Shown here: positions 37,201 through 45,113 of the stretch, in pieces
Layout of the letters: the number at the start of each line of letters is the position of its first letter
Numbering within the stretch: the stretch's first letter is position 1
NCBI GenBank assembly: GCA_035489435.1
Contig: DATHKG010000039.1
Origin: DATHKG01 sp035489435
GTDB taxonomy: Bacteria > Bacteroidota > Bacteroidia > Chitinophagales > Chitinophagaceae
Direction: 5' to 3' (one strand)
DNA length: 64,000 bases
Translations under genes and position numbers: made by a program
The notes under the pieces: model-generated
The model's input: only the letters and a program-made list of their open reading frames with translations
The model's database searches: none
Told to the model about the DNA's origin: nothing

Positions 37201-37265
37201 AATACCAGGAGAACCAGCAGGAGTTTCTCAACATTAAAATAGTTGTTTTGGCCACTAACCTTCAT
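34239..37265 (-). CDS. SusC/RagA-family TonB-dependent transporter
   Basis: The 1008-residue protein has a signal peptide (LLLVLLVFSIPWRLSAQTSN), a carboxypeptidase-regulatory-like domain ('ITGRVTDDSTQAPLTGVSVT'), the TonB box area 'DAVVVVGYGTQTKRNVTGS', a plug with 'SMEILKDAAATAIYGARAAN' and 'GVILISSKKG', and a long barrel ending 'RTVSLGINVSF'. No STN domain is present, so induction should not go through FecR. It is the first gene of the minus-strand sugar locus. The 530 bases upstream include two operator-like repeats, so a LacI protein is the likely regulator. Confidence 0.95.
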   Translation of the reverse strand: MKVSGQNNYFNVEKLLLVLLVFSIPWRLSAQTSNPITGRVTDDSTQAPLTGVSVTIKNGSGGVSTDADGKFSINAALNSVLLFSMIGYEPLETTADKEVISVQLKKETKSMDAVVVVGYGTQTKRNVTGSIVKVDLKQTENLPTNNPGQALRGRVAGVQFTENGRPGQGGTILIRGQRSISANNNPLVVLDGIIFEGSLSDITPSDIESMEILKDAAATAIYGARAANGVILISSKKGISEKPVIRVNSYYGISGWSYKPKVMDADGYIQKLLEFRRQNGLEAIDDPQKIAGYLQPTEAKNYLAGKSIKPWDVLSQDGGVQNLDVSVSGRSNKTNYFISGSYNNEKGIVFNDNAKRISTRINLDNQITSWLKIGINAQYTERDLSGEEGDVDFAFRASPYGSVWLDDAGTDPNPFPTEETLNRSIIFNALTNQNQELYKNLFANIYGVVDIPFVKGLSYRINYSPNKRWYNLNTFVPIYQRNTLNNLGNASRRVDFNRSYVLENIVTYNKKINNNHAFDVTLLYGRNQSYNESVIATGADFTGSSGANGWNNLSLAKIQTNTSSADQVDAISSMARVNYRLKSRYIVTLTARRDGNSVFGEKNKYGVFPSVGLAWIASDESFLKNIEAIRTLKIRASYGSVGNQAISAYQSLTRQGQNQYVFGDGGSTSTGIFPTNLANSNLGWETTTTANIAADFELFDGRIGGTVEFYNMDTRDLLLTRQLPTPTGFPSIFTNVGATNNKGLELSLNTVNIRSKKFEWSSNLAFSTNKNKIEHLYRSDVNGDGKEDNDIGNGWFIGQPISVAYDYRVIGVYQEGETIPVGQKPGFMKMEDTNGDKVIDPNDRVILGTLQPKYRFGLSNNFRYGNFNLMVMLSAMTGWIANNSRLSLDNASGSNGNYPGRDNILDAGWWTPENKSNTRPSLAYTNPYNHGYYESRNFLRIQEASLAYEFPVALVQRLKMNSFRAYLSGRNLYTFTNWQSMDPETGYANRSGLYPSSRTVSLGINVSF

Positions 37266-37797
37266 ATTACAGTTTTTGGTAATGAATGATATATACCTTG
37301 ATTTAGAAAAAAATCAGGCAGCTGCGTTGAGGTTGATTTCAGAGTTGTGTACGTACCCGTAAGCTCCGTGTACGTACCCGAATGTAGGAGTAATTAATTG
37401 AAAGAGAGAAATATTTTATCAATTATTAAAATATTTTAATCCGGCACCTTTTAAAATATGCACTCAAAATCGAAAAATACACACAAATGCATATTTTTAT
37501 TAATATATATAATTCTGATGAATCGGCGCCTGATGCTTAGCATTCCATAACCATTTTTACACGGACTGAGGAAAGGAGAACCTGGGATAAAAGTTGAAGG
37601 GAGATTATTTCATTCAGGAGATAAGATGTGGGTATAAAAAGATAAAAGCCAATAAAAGGATAATAGCCATTAAGCTTTATTCTAAAATGGAATTGACGAA
37701 GTATTTATCCTGCCATTGAATAATAAAAAAATATTTTAGTTGGTGCATGGCAGTTAGTAGTCCTGGTTCTGATTCATTTCATTTACCGTGTTATTAA
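37266..37797. promoter_or_regulatory. Regulatory region upstream of the minus-strand SusCD locus
   Basis: No gene is visible in this 530-base AT-rich stretch, which lies between the start of SusC and the end of the LacI gene upstream. It should hold the promoter of the SusCD locus. The clearest signal is the pair of repeats at 37347-37380. An AT-rich run (37480-37520) farther upstream may be an additional element. Confidence 0.5.
37347..37380. promoter_or_regulatory. Two LacI-type operator candidates
   Basis: The 13-base sequence gtgtacgtacccg occurs at 37347-37359 and again at 37368-37380, exactly 21 bases apart, or two helical turns. Each contains the palindrome GTACGTAC with a central CG, as in LacI-family operators. 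They lie about 80-115 bases upstream of the SusC start. Binding by either LacI protein of the window is an inference. Confidence 0.5.
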
Positions 37798-38814
37798 TTA
37801 TACCCCATGCGGTTGAAGCAGTTGGGTATCCAGGACGATTGATTCAAATTTGGCGACACGTCTTTTGCTTTCAATAAGCTGTATAAGCATCCTCATTGCT
37901 ACTTCGCCCATTTCAAAGGCAGGTTGACGAATACACATGAACTCCGGTTGAAAGGCGTTTAATATTTCAGAATTTGAAAATCCGCATACCGCTGGTTGTT
38001 TCTCGCGGGGTGAAAGCTTTTTAAGGGCGATCAAACATCCACTACTTAAACGATCACTGGCTACAAAAATAGCATCAGGTTTATCATCCATGCTGAGAAG
38101 GGAATGCACTGCATCTTCTACTTCCTGTTGAACGCGCCCGCCATGATGGCAATACCGTATCATTGTTTCCTTTACTTCAAGGTTGTTTCTAAGAAAAGCC
38201 TCCTCATATCCTTCCAATCTCTCTTTTGTAATTGATAAATGGCAGGCATTTGCCAGGTGTGCTATTTTATTATAACCCTTGTCGATAAGAGCCTGAATTG
38301 CATTTCTTGTTCCCTCTTTATTATTAGAAGTTACCTTATGGGTATCAAAAATATCAAGAACCCTGTCAAAAAATACGATGGGTAATCCTTGTTCATGGAG
38401 TTTTAAGATATGTGCAAAATCTTTTGTTTCCGCCGACATCGACACAAGTAAGCCATCAACCGAACGGTTTGCCAGGTGCTGAAGGTTTATCGCTTCACGT
38501 TCATAAGAATCATGACTTTGTGAAATAACAACGTTATAACCTTTACTATAAGCCACAGATTCAATGCCGTCAATTGCCTGCGAGAAAAAACTATTGGCAA
38601 CTTCACAAACTGTTACCCCTATCGAATAACTCCTTCGCTGTTTTAAACTTAAGGCTATGGGGTTTTTTGTATAATTATGCTCCCTGGCATATTCAAGTAC
38701 CCGTGTTTTGGTTGCCGCATTTATTTCATAACTATCGCTCAAAGAGCGAGACACGGTAGAAGTTGAAACCTTGAGAGCCTGGGCGATATCTTTTATTGTT
38801 ATAGGCTTGAACAC
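37798..38814 (-). CDS. LacI-family transcriptional regulator
   Basis: The 338-residue protein starts with the LacI HTH 'TIKDIAQALKVSTSTVSRSL' and 'NYTKNPIALSLKQRRSYSIG' marks the hinge. The effector domain shows 'VCEVANSFFSQAIDGIESVA', 'SVDGLLVSMSAETKDFAHIL', 'LPIVFFDRVLDIFDTHKVTS' and 'KQPAVCGFSNSEILNAFQPE', as in sugar-sensing members. It lies between two SusCD loci, downstream-facing the minus-strand one and divergent from the plus-strand one, and may control both. Confidence 0.94.
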   Translation of the reverse strand: MFKPITIKDIAQALKVSTSTVSRSLSDSYEINAATKTRVLEYAREHNYTKNPIALSLKQRRSYSIGVTVCEVANSFFSQAIDGIESVAYSKGYNVVISQSHDSYEREAINLQHLANRSVDGLLVSMSAETKDFAHILKLHEQGLPIVFFDRVLDIFDTHKVTSNNKEGTRNAIQALIDKGYNKIAHLANACHLSITKERLEGYEEAFLRNNLEVKETMIRYCHHGGRVQQEVEDAVHSLLSMDDKPDAIFVASDRLSSGCLIALKKLSPREKQPAVCGFSNSEILNAFQPEFMCIRQPAFEMGEVAMRMLIQLIESKRRVAKFESIVLDTQLLQPHGV

Positions 38815-39273
38815 AATTCTTCATTTTTTACAGTAACCATATATAGAAAAACGCATACGTGTGGTATCGATTGCGTAGTTTTTTTTTAATATAAACGTGC
38901 ATTTGGAATTATTAGTAGTTACATTTATCAAACAAAGAATCCTTAAACAAATCCTTCCTGTTCTCAGGTAAATTTCATAGCTAAAGGCTAATGCGAATTT
39001 AACCAAAATCCGGTCACCCACTGAATGAGAAGGTAAACATATTCCAACACTCAGATAGTTAAAAGTTTTATCGTGCAAAAACACGATATGCATCCTTGTG
39101 GAACAAAGCCGGGGAAGCTAAGCAGATTGTACTTTACTTAATTAAATTCAGATTAATATTTTGTTCTAAGTCTCTTAAAGTTTAATGCTAAGGAGCATAA
39201 GTTTTATCGATCTACCCAAATAAACGTTTGCATAACGATTGTTAATAAATTAAAACTACATTAAAATAAGCCA
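38815..39273. promoter_or_regulatory. Divergent promoter region with a LacI-type operator candidate
   Basis: This 460-base gap separates the LacI gene (minus) from the plus-strand operon starting at 39274. A perfect palindrome AAACGTTT with central CG lies at 39222-39229, 45 bases before the ATG, within 'taaacgtttgcataacgatt'. A 90-codon minus-strand frame in the gap shows no protein-like features and I leave it out. Confidence 0.4.
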
Positions 39274-40623
39274 ATGAAAAAAGCCTCACAAAATTCAAGA
39301 AGAGATTTTATCAGGAACGCATCTCTTGCAACAGGCGCAATAAGTCTTTCTGCTATGGGACTGAATGCCCGGAGTTACAATCGTATTATGGGAGCGAATG
39401 ACCGTGTGCAGGTAGGCATTATCGGTTTTTCCAATCGTTTTAAAAGTTCGTTGGTTCCTTCTTTCATGAATCATGCAAAGGAACTGAATTTTGAGTTCGT
39501 TGCTGTTTCAGATATCTGGAACCGCCGTCGTGATGAAGCTGAAGCCTTTATCAAAGACAAAACGGGCAATACGATCAAGAAATACCGCAACAATGATGAA
39601 CTGCATGCTGCAAAAGGAATTGATGCTGTAATTATCAGTACAGCAGATTTCCAACATGCTTTGATGGCTGCAGAAGCGGTTCGTAGCGGCAAAGATGTGT
39701 ATGTTGAAAAACCAATGGCCGAAACATTGGAAGATGCCAAGGTTTTACTAAAAGCTGTTCAGGAAACTAAAAAGATACTCCAGGTTGGATCTCAACGCCG
39801 GAGCGCTCCTAACTATATTGCTGCAAACGAATATATCAGATCAGGTAAGTTCGGCGATATCAATATGGTTGAGATGACCTGGAACGTCAATCAACCAGGT
39901 CGCTGGCGTTTGCCAAAACTAGTTAGCGAAATCCGCCAGGAAGATACCGACTGGGATCGCTTTCTGATGAATCGCCCGAAAGTAGCCTGGGATCCACGCA
40001 AATACCTTGAGTTTCGTTTGTTCTGGCCATATTCTTCCGGTATATGGGGACAATGGATGGCTCACCAGATAGATACCGTGCATTGGTTCTCAGGTTTAAA
40101 ACATCCAAGAAGTGTTGCTGCAAACGGTGGAATTTATACCTGGAATGATGGTCGCCAAAATCCTGATACAGTAACTGCAGTAATGGACTACGGACCGGCA
40201 GATGATATGAAAAAAGGTTTCCAGGTTCTCTACTCTTCCCGTTTTACAAATTCTGCCGGAGGCATCAAAGAATTTTATTATTCCAACGCAGGCATGCTGA
40301 ATTTAGATACGAACCAGGTAACAGCCGAAGGCGGATTAACGGAGAGACAGGCAGCACAAATGGGTCTGAAAGCAAATATTTTAACTCCATTTACATTACC
40401 AAATGCCGCAAAAATGGAAACTGCAGCGGATACCGGCGGCGATCCAATGACTTCTCTTCATATGCGTAACTGGATGGAATGTGTACTTAGCCGGAAAACA
40501 CCAAATGCTTCTGTGGAAGCGGGCTATAACCATTCTGTTGCAAACATCATGGCCAGGACAGCCATGGAAACCGGCAAGAAGGTTACGTTCGATGATAAAA
40601 AACAACTGGTTGTTGCCGGCTAA
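39274..40623 (+). CDS. Gfo/Idh/MocA-family oxidoreductase, Tat-exported
   Basis: The 449-residue protein begins with a Tat signal (NSRRDFIRNASLATGAISLS). It shows 'DRVQVGIIGFSNRFKSSLVP' (dinucleotide fold), 'IDAVIISTADFQHALMAAEA', the EKP motif 'DVYVEKPMAETLEDAKVLL', 'LQVGSQRRSAPNYIAANEYI' and 'YSSGIWGQWMAHQIDTVHWF'. Export and its place at the head of a SusCD operon suggest periplasmic oxidation of an imported sugar derivative. The next gene, a PmoA/DUF6807 protein, is 171 bases downstream. It is a paralogue-type of the gene at 31203-32555 in architecture. Confidence 0.93.
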   Translation: MKKASQNSRRDFIRNASLATGAISLSAMGLNARSYNRIMGANDRVQVGIIGFSNRFKSSLVPSFMNHAKELNFEFVAVSDIWNRRRDEAEAFIKDKTGNTIKKYRNNDELHAAKGIDAVIISTADFQHALMAAEAVRSGKDVYVEKPMAETLEDAKVLLKAVQETKKILQVGSQRRSAPNYIAANEYIRSGKFGDINMVEMTWNVNQPGRWRLPKLVSEIRQEDTDWDRFLMNRPKVAWDPRKYLEFRLFWPYSSGIWGQWMAHQIDTVHWFSGLKHPRSVAANGGIYTWNDGRQNPDTVTAVMDYGPADDMKKGFQVLYSSRFTNSAGGIKEFYYSNAGMLNLDTNQVTAEGGLTERQAAQMGLKANILTPFTLPNAAKMETAADTGGDPMTSLHMRNWMECVLSRKTPNASVEAGYNHSVANIMARTAMETGKKVTFDDKKQLVVAG

Positions 40624-40794
40624 GACGAAAGCTATGCAGAGCAACCAGCATTGTATTACAAGCTAAGCAAGATACTTAGGCAGAGTCTTCATGTTTGTTA
40701 CAAACAAAGTAAGATGTTGTTACTGTAATAAAAAATGCTTTTGCAGTTTAACCTTCACAACTTAACTCTTAACTCATTTTAATAAAAAACAAAA

Positions 40795-41862
40795 ATGATT
40801 CAATATTATAAAAGAGCAGGCACGGTGGTTGTCTGTTCTTTAATACTGCTTACCGCCGGAATGACGCTTATCAGTTTTAATAAAGCGAAACGTTTTGCTA
40901 TTACAGAAAACAAAGCCGGGAAAAGAGTAGATATCACCATAGATGGTAAGCCTTTTACGTCCTATATATACCCGGATGCATTAATGAAGCCGGTGTTATA
41001 TCCATTACGTACTTCAAAGGGAACTTTAATTACCCGTGGCTGGCCCATGGATCCCCGTCCCGGAGAACGTGTTGATCACCCGCATCATGTTGGCATGTGG
41101 TTCAATTATGGCAATGTAAACGGTCTCGATTTCTGGAATAATTCAACAGCGATACCTGCGGATAAAAAAAACAGTTTCGGCACCATTAAGCATGTCGCCG
41201 TAAACAAAATGATTGCTACCGATGATAAAGCGGAACTGGACGTAACCACATCCTGGCAGAAACCGGATGGCACCAACCTGATAAAAGATGAAACCAAATA
41301 TATTTTTACGGGAACAGGAGAACAGCGCGAGATTGAATTAATAACCAAACTGACCGCATTAAAAGAGGATATTTCTTTTATGGATAACAAGGAAGGCCTG
41401 CTGGGTATTCGCCTGGCCCGGGAACTGGAGCATCCATCAAACAAACCAGAAAAGTTTACCGATGCAAACGGAATAGCTACCGAAGTAGCAAAACTGAATA
41501 ATGATGGGGTAACGGGCAAATACCGCAGCAGCGAAGGAATTGAAGGAGATGATGTTTGGGCAACTCGTGGAAAATGGGTTAACCTGAACGGAAAAATCGG
41601 AAGCGAAGCAGTTTCACTGGTGGTTCTTGATAATCCAAAAAATGTTGGCTACCCTACTTATTGGCATGCACGTGGTTACGGATTATTCGCCGCAAATCCA
41701 CTGGGACAAAAAGAATTCAGTAAAGGCAAGGAGACCCTGAATTATAAACTCAAAGCCGGACAATCAGTAGTATTCAGATATAAAGTGCTTATTAACTCTG
41801 GCAGCAATCTCTCCGACGAACAAGTCAATGCGGCATTTAATAAGTTCTCGGCTAGCCGATAG
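40795..41862 (+). CDS. PmoA-family (DUF6807) exported protein
   Basis: The 355-residue protein has a signal peptide or anchor (AGTVVVCSLILLTAGMTLIS). The body is beta-rich with 'RVDITIDGKPFTSYIYPDAL', 'KPVLYPLRTSKGTLITRGWP' and 'GERVDHPHHVGMWFNYGNVN', the last being the His-rich signature of DUF6807/PmoA-like proteins. These occur next to Gfo/Idh/MocA and DUF1080 proteins in Bacteroidota sugar loci; the activity is not established to my knowledge. It lies between the Tat oxidoreductase and SusC of the same strand. Tandem repeats begin directly after its stop codon. Confidence 0.85.
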   Translation: MIQYYKRAGTVVVCSLILLTAGMTLISFNKAKRFAITENKAGKRVDITIDGKPFTSYIYPDALMKPVLYPLRTSKGTLITRGWPMDPRPGERVDHPHHVGMWFNYGNVNGLDFWNNSTAIPADKKNSFGTIKHVAVNKMIATDDKAELDVTTSWQKPDGTNLIKDETKYIFTGTGEQREIELITKLTALKEDISFMDNKEGLLGIRLARELEHPSNKPEKFTDANGIATEVAKLNNDGVTGKYRSSEGIEGDDVWATRGKWVNLNGKIGSEAVSLVVLDNPKNVGYPTYWHARGYGLFAANPLGQKEFSKGKETLNYKLKAGQSVVFRYKVLINSGSNLSDEQVNAAFNKFSASR

Positions 41863-41925
41863 TGTTATACTATCACTGGTCAGCAATGTTATACTATCAC
41901 TAGTCACTAATGTTATATTATAAGA
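41863..41925. repeat. 24-base tandem repeat after the PmoA stop codon
   Basis: Two full units close to tgttatactatcactrgtca plus four bases lie at 41863-41886 and 41887-41910, followed by a partial third unit. The first unit together with the gene end also forms an inverted repeat (gatagt and actatc). Confidence 0.7.
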
Positions 41926-42069
41926 GAGAAGCAATTTGCAAAGCACCACTAATTGAATTAACCCGCTAAAAAAAGAACAACTTACGATGGTCGTGCTGCA
42001 GAACAACACCCACGTTGATCAGTGTTTCCTGTTGCAATAACCCGTTCATGATCTGGCATAAAAGCAAAT

Positions 42070-42122
42070 TCATAACTCACAACTCATAAACCACTCATAA
42101 CTCATCACTCATAACTCATAAT
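42070..42122. repeat. Low-complexity 'ctcataa' repeat before SusC
   Basis: Short units such as cataactca, actcataa and cactcataa recur about six times between the PmoA and SusC genes, ending about 30 bases before the SusC start. The stretch is pyrimidine/adenine-rich. It may be a replication-slippage product; a regulatory role is not evident. Confidence 0.55.
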
Positions 42123-42152
42123 TCTCTTTAGCTAACGATTAACATCACCATT

Positions 42153-45101
42153 ATGAAAAGACTCCTGCTTATTTTTTTCCTATTCACTGTGCTTGGAAGT
42201 GTTACGGCTCAGGATAGTACACTGAGAGGAAAAGTCATTGACAATACCAATACTCCGCTCAGTGGTGTGAGCATTGTTGTAAAGGGAACAGCAATCAGTG
42301 CTGTTACCGATGATGATGGACAGTTTAACCTGAAGGTTCCATCAAACAAATCTTCAACCTTACTGGTTTCTTATGTTGGATTTCAAAGCAAGGAGATTGC
42401 CATTAATGGCAATCAACGGCAGGTATCCATTTCATTAGCGCCTGATTCAAAAGATATGAATGAGGTAGTGGTAATTGGTTATGGAACCATGAAAAAAAGT
42501 GATGTAACTGGTGCAGTAGCCTCAGTAAATTCCAAATCCCTGAACACCTTGCCTACCGGCAACCCGATTGAAGCATTGCAGGGAAAAATTTCAGGCGTTA
42601 ATATTGGAGCAGTTACCTCTCCCGGCGAAACACCTCAAATCAGGATTAGAGGAAATCGTTCACTCAATGCGAGTAATGAACCACTTTATGTAGTGGATGG
42701 TATTCCACGAAATACTATTGAAGATATCCCTGTATCTGATATTGAATCGATCGAAGTATTAAAAGATGCCGCATCAGCCGCCGTTTATGGTAGCAGGGGT
42801 GCAAACGGGGTAATATTAATTACGACCAAAAGAGCAAAGACAAATTCAAAAACCCAGATTTCATACAATTCTTATTTTGGAGTGAACCAGGCGAAGTTCC
42901 CCAAGCTCATGAATGGCGAAGAGTATGTGAAGTTCAGGCAGGATGTTTTCCGGGCAAACCAAAACACCGGCTGGGCATCAGGAGTTCCTGCAAATGAAAG
43001 GGTATTTGGCCCTAAAGAACTGGCTATTGTGAACAGTGGTCAGTTTGTAGACTGGCAGGATATGATGTACAACAAAAACAGTTTGACCCAGGAGCACAAC
43101 TTAAGCATTTCACACGGATCAGATAAAACACAGATGGTACTTTCACTTGGATACCGCAATGAAGAAGGTTATTACAAAACCAACGACATCCAGCGGATAA
43201 ACATGGGTATTAACCTGGACCATAAAATCAGTAAAGCCATTAAAATCGGTCTCTCCTCCCGACTTACGAATACCAGTCGCAATCTTTTTACTACGCCAGA
43301 TGTCAATATGCTTTATATGAACCCGACATCGAAGCCTTACGATGAAGATGGGAATATGATCTGGAACCCTTCCACACAACAGACAGCAGCCTGGAATATT
43401 CTTGCCAACTACCAGGAGCCATATATCAATAAGACGGATTATCTAAGAAGCTTCAATGTGTTGTATGGGGAAGTTACAATCGCCGATGGACTCAAGCTTC
43501 GTACGAATTTAGGTATCGATCTTGACCAGGGAAAAATCAGGCAGTATTACGGTTCAAACACCACGCTGAGATATGGACGGCCAGACTATGCCCGCAAAGA
43601 GGACGTAAATAAGACCGGGATTCTCTGGGACAATATCCTGAGCTATAATAAAACCTTCAATGAAAAACATACCTTGAATGGAACATTGGTTACAAGCTTT
43701 CAGCGACAGAATACCAATCGTTTTTCTGCCTCCGGCGAAGGTATGCCGGGAGAGGATCTTGAAGATTGGAACTTAGGGTCAGCAGTTCAAAATATCATCA
43801 TCGGCAGTAGCCGCGAAGAATGGACGCTGGGATCTTTTTTAGGCCGGTTTCAATACGGATATGATGATCGGTTTATAATAAATTTCTCCGTCAGGGCAGA
43901 TGGCTCATCAGTACTGGCCGAGGACAAAAAATGGGGCTATTTTCCTGCAGTATCTGCCGCATGGACCATCAGCAACGAGAAGTTCTTCAACGTCGCGGCG
44001 ATCAATACATTAAAGCTCAGAGGAAGTTATGGAGTAGTTGGCAATTCAGCAATCAGTCCATATGAAACTATTGCCGGAACAACGCAAACGACATACAATT
44101 TTGGTGAAGCAACCTATTTTGGTTATAGGCTTGCCGGCCTTGTCAATAAAAACTTAGGTTGGGAATATTCCAGGACACTCAACTTTGGTCTGGATTTCGG
44201 ATTGATGGGAAACAGGATAAGTGGTACAATTGAAGCTTACAACACAGTGACTTCGGATCTGTTGATGCAAAGAAGCATTCCCGATTTCACAGGTTCATCC
44301 ACAGTTTTCCAAAACATAGGAAGTACAAGTAATTCGGGTTTTGAGTTGATGCTTAATTCGACAAATGTTAAAGGCAAGAATTTTTCCTGGACAACGGATT
44401 TCAACTTCTATACCAATAAAGAGAAAATAGTTTCGCTTCTTACCGACGATGATATGGTAGGTGACAAATGGTTTATCGGAAAACCGGTAGGTGTGTTTTA
44501 CGATTATGAAAAGTTAGGTATCTGGCAAACAGATAAAGCGGCTGATGCACTTAAGTATAATCAAAAACCCGGGGATGTCAGGCTGATGGATCAAAATGGA
44601 GATGGCAGGATTGATGCAGATAACGACAGGATTGTACTTGGACAAACCTCTCCAAAGTTTGGCGTATTCCTAAGAAACAGCTTTATGTATAGCGGATTTA
44701 CATTCTCGATTGCGCTCGAAGGTAAGGTTGGCCATTTGGTAAATAGCCCAACGCTTGGAGGTGATCTGTTTTTTGATGGAACAAGATGGGGACCTGCAGC
44801 TCTTGCAGGAAATTACTGGACGCCCGACAATCCAGGTGGCGAATATCCTTATGTAAACAGGGCAGTAGAAGCAAGGGTTAATTTATATGGAATCAGGGAC
44901 GCCAGCTATTTAAATGTACAGGAATTATCTCTTGGTTATAATTTTTCAAAAATCAAAAATATTAAGGGATTAAATGTCTATGCGAGAATAAAAAATCCAT
45001 TTTATATCTACAGGGCGGACACAGATTTAGATCCCCAGGCACCAAACTTTAACTACGCCGCCTTTAGAACAAACGTGATTGGCTTAAGTGTTAATTTATA
45101 A
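42153..45101 (+). CDS. SusC/RagA-family TonB-dependent transporter
   Basis: The 982-residue protein has a signal peptide (RLLLIFFLFTVLGSVTAQDS), a carboxypeptidase-regulatory-like domain ('LRGKVIDNTNTPLSGVSIVV'), 'NEVVVIGYGTMKKSDVTGAV', a plug with 'IESIEVLKDAASAAVYGSRG' and 'ANGVILITTKRA', and a barrel ending 'FRTNVIGLSVNL'. There is no STN domain. It is followed by its SusD 12 bases downstream. This is the third SusC type in the window and is not a close copy of the other two outside the conserved plug. Confidence 0.95.
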   Translation: MKRLLLIFFLFTVLGSVTAQDSTLRGKVIDNTNTPLSGVSIVVKGTAISAVTDDDGQFNLKVPSNKSSTLLVSYVGFQSKEIAINGNQRQVSISLAPDSKDMNEVVVIGYGTMKKSDVTGAVASVNSKSLNTLPTGNPIEALQGKISGVNIGAVTSPGETPQIRIRGNRSLNASNEPLYVVDGIPRNTIEDIPVSDIESIEVLKDAASAAVYGSRGANGVILITTKRAKTNSKTQISYNSYFGVNQAKFPKLMNGEEYVKFRQDVFRANQNTGWASGVPANERVFGPKELAIVNSGQFVDWQDMMYNKNSLTQEHNLSISHGSDKTQMVLSLGYRNEEGYYKTNDIQRINMGINLDHKISKAIKIGLSSRLTNTSRNLFTTPDVNMLYMNPTSKPYDEDGNMIWNPSTQQTAAWNILANYQEPYINKTDYLRSFNVLYGEVTIADGLKLRTNLGIDLDQGKIRQYYGSNTTLRYGRPDYARKEDVNKTGILWDNILSYNKTFNEKHTLNGTLVTSFQRQNTNRFSASGEGMPGEDLEDWNLGSAVQNIIIGSSREEWTLGSFLGRFQYGYDDRFIINFSVRADGSSVLAEDKKWGYFPAVSAAWTISNEKFFNVAAINTLKLRGSYGVVGNSAISPYETIAGTTQTTYNFGEATYFGYRLAGLVNKNLGWEYSRTLNFGLDFGLMGNRISGTIEAYNTVTSDLLMQRSIPDFTGSSTVFQNIGSTSNSGFELMLNSTNVKGKNFSWTTDFNFYTNKEKIVSLLTDDDMVGDKWFIGKPVGVFYDYEKLGIWQTDKAADALKYNQKPGDVRLMDQNGDGRIDADNDRIVLGQTSPKFGVFLRNSFMYSGFTFSIALEGKVGHLVNSPTLGGDLFFDGTRWGPAALAGNYWTPDNPGGEYPYVNRAVEARVNLYGIRDASYLNVQELSLGYNFSKIKNIKGLNVYARIKNPFYIYRADTDLDPQAPNFNYAAFRTNVIGLSVNL

Positions 45102-45113
45102 ACCGACATCATT

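Noticed and set aside
38821..39093. 90-codon minus-strand frame between the LacI gene and the divergent operon
   Set aside because: It lies in an AT-rich regulatory gap, has no family-like pattern and mixed unlikely composition.
41863..42122. CRISPR array
   Set aside because: The repeats are directly adjacent without spacers and there is no cas gene in the window.
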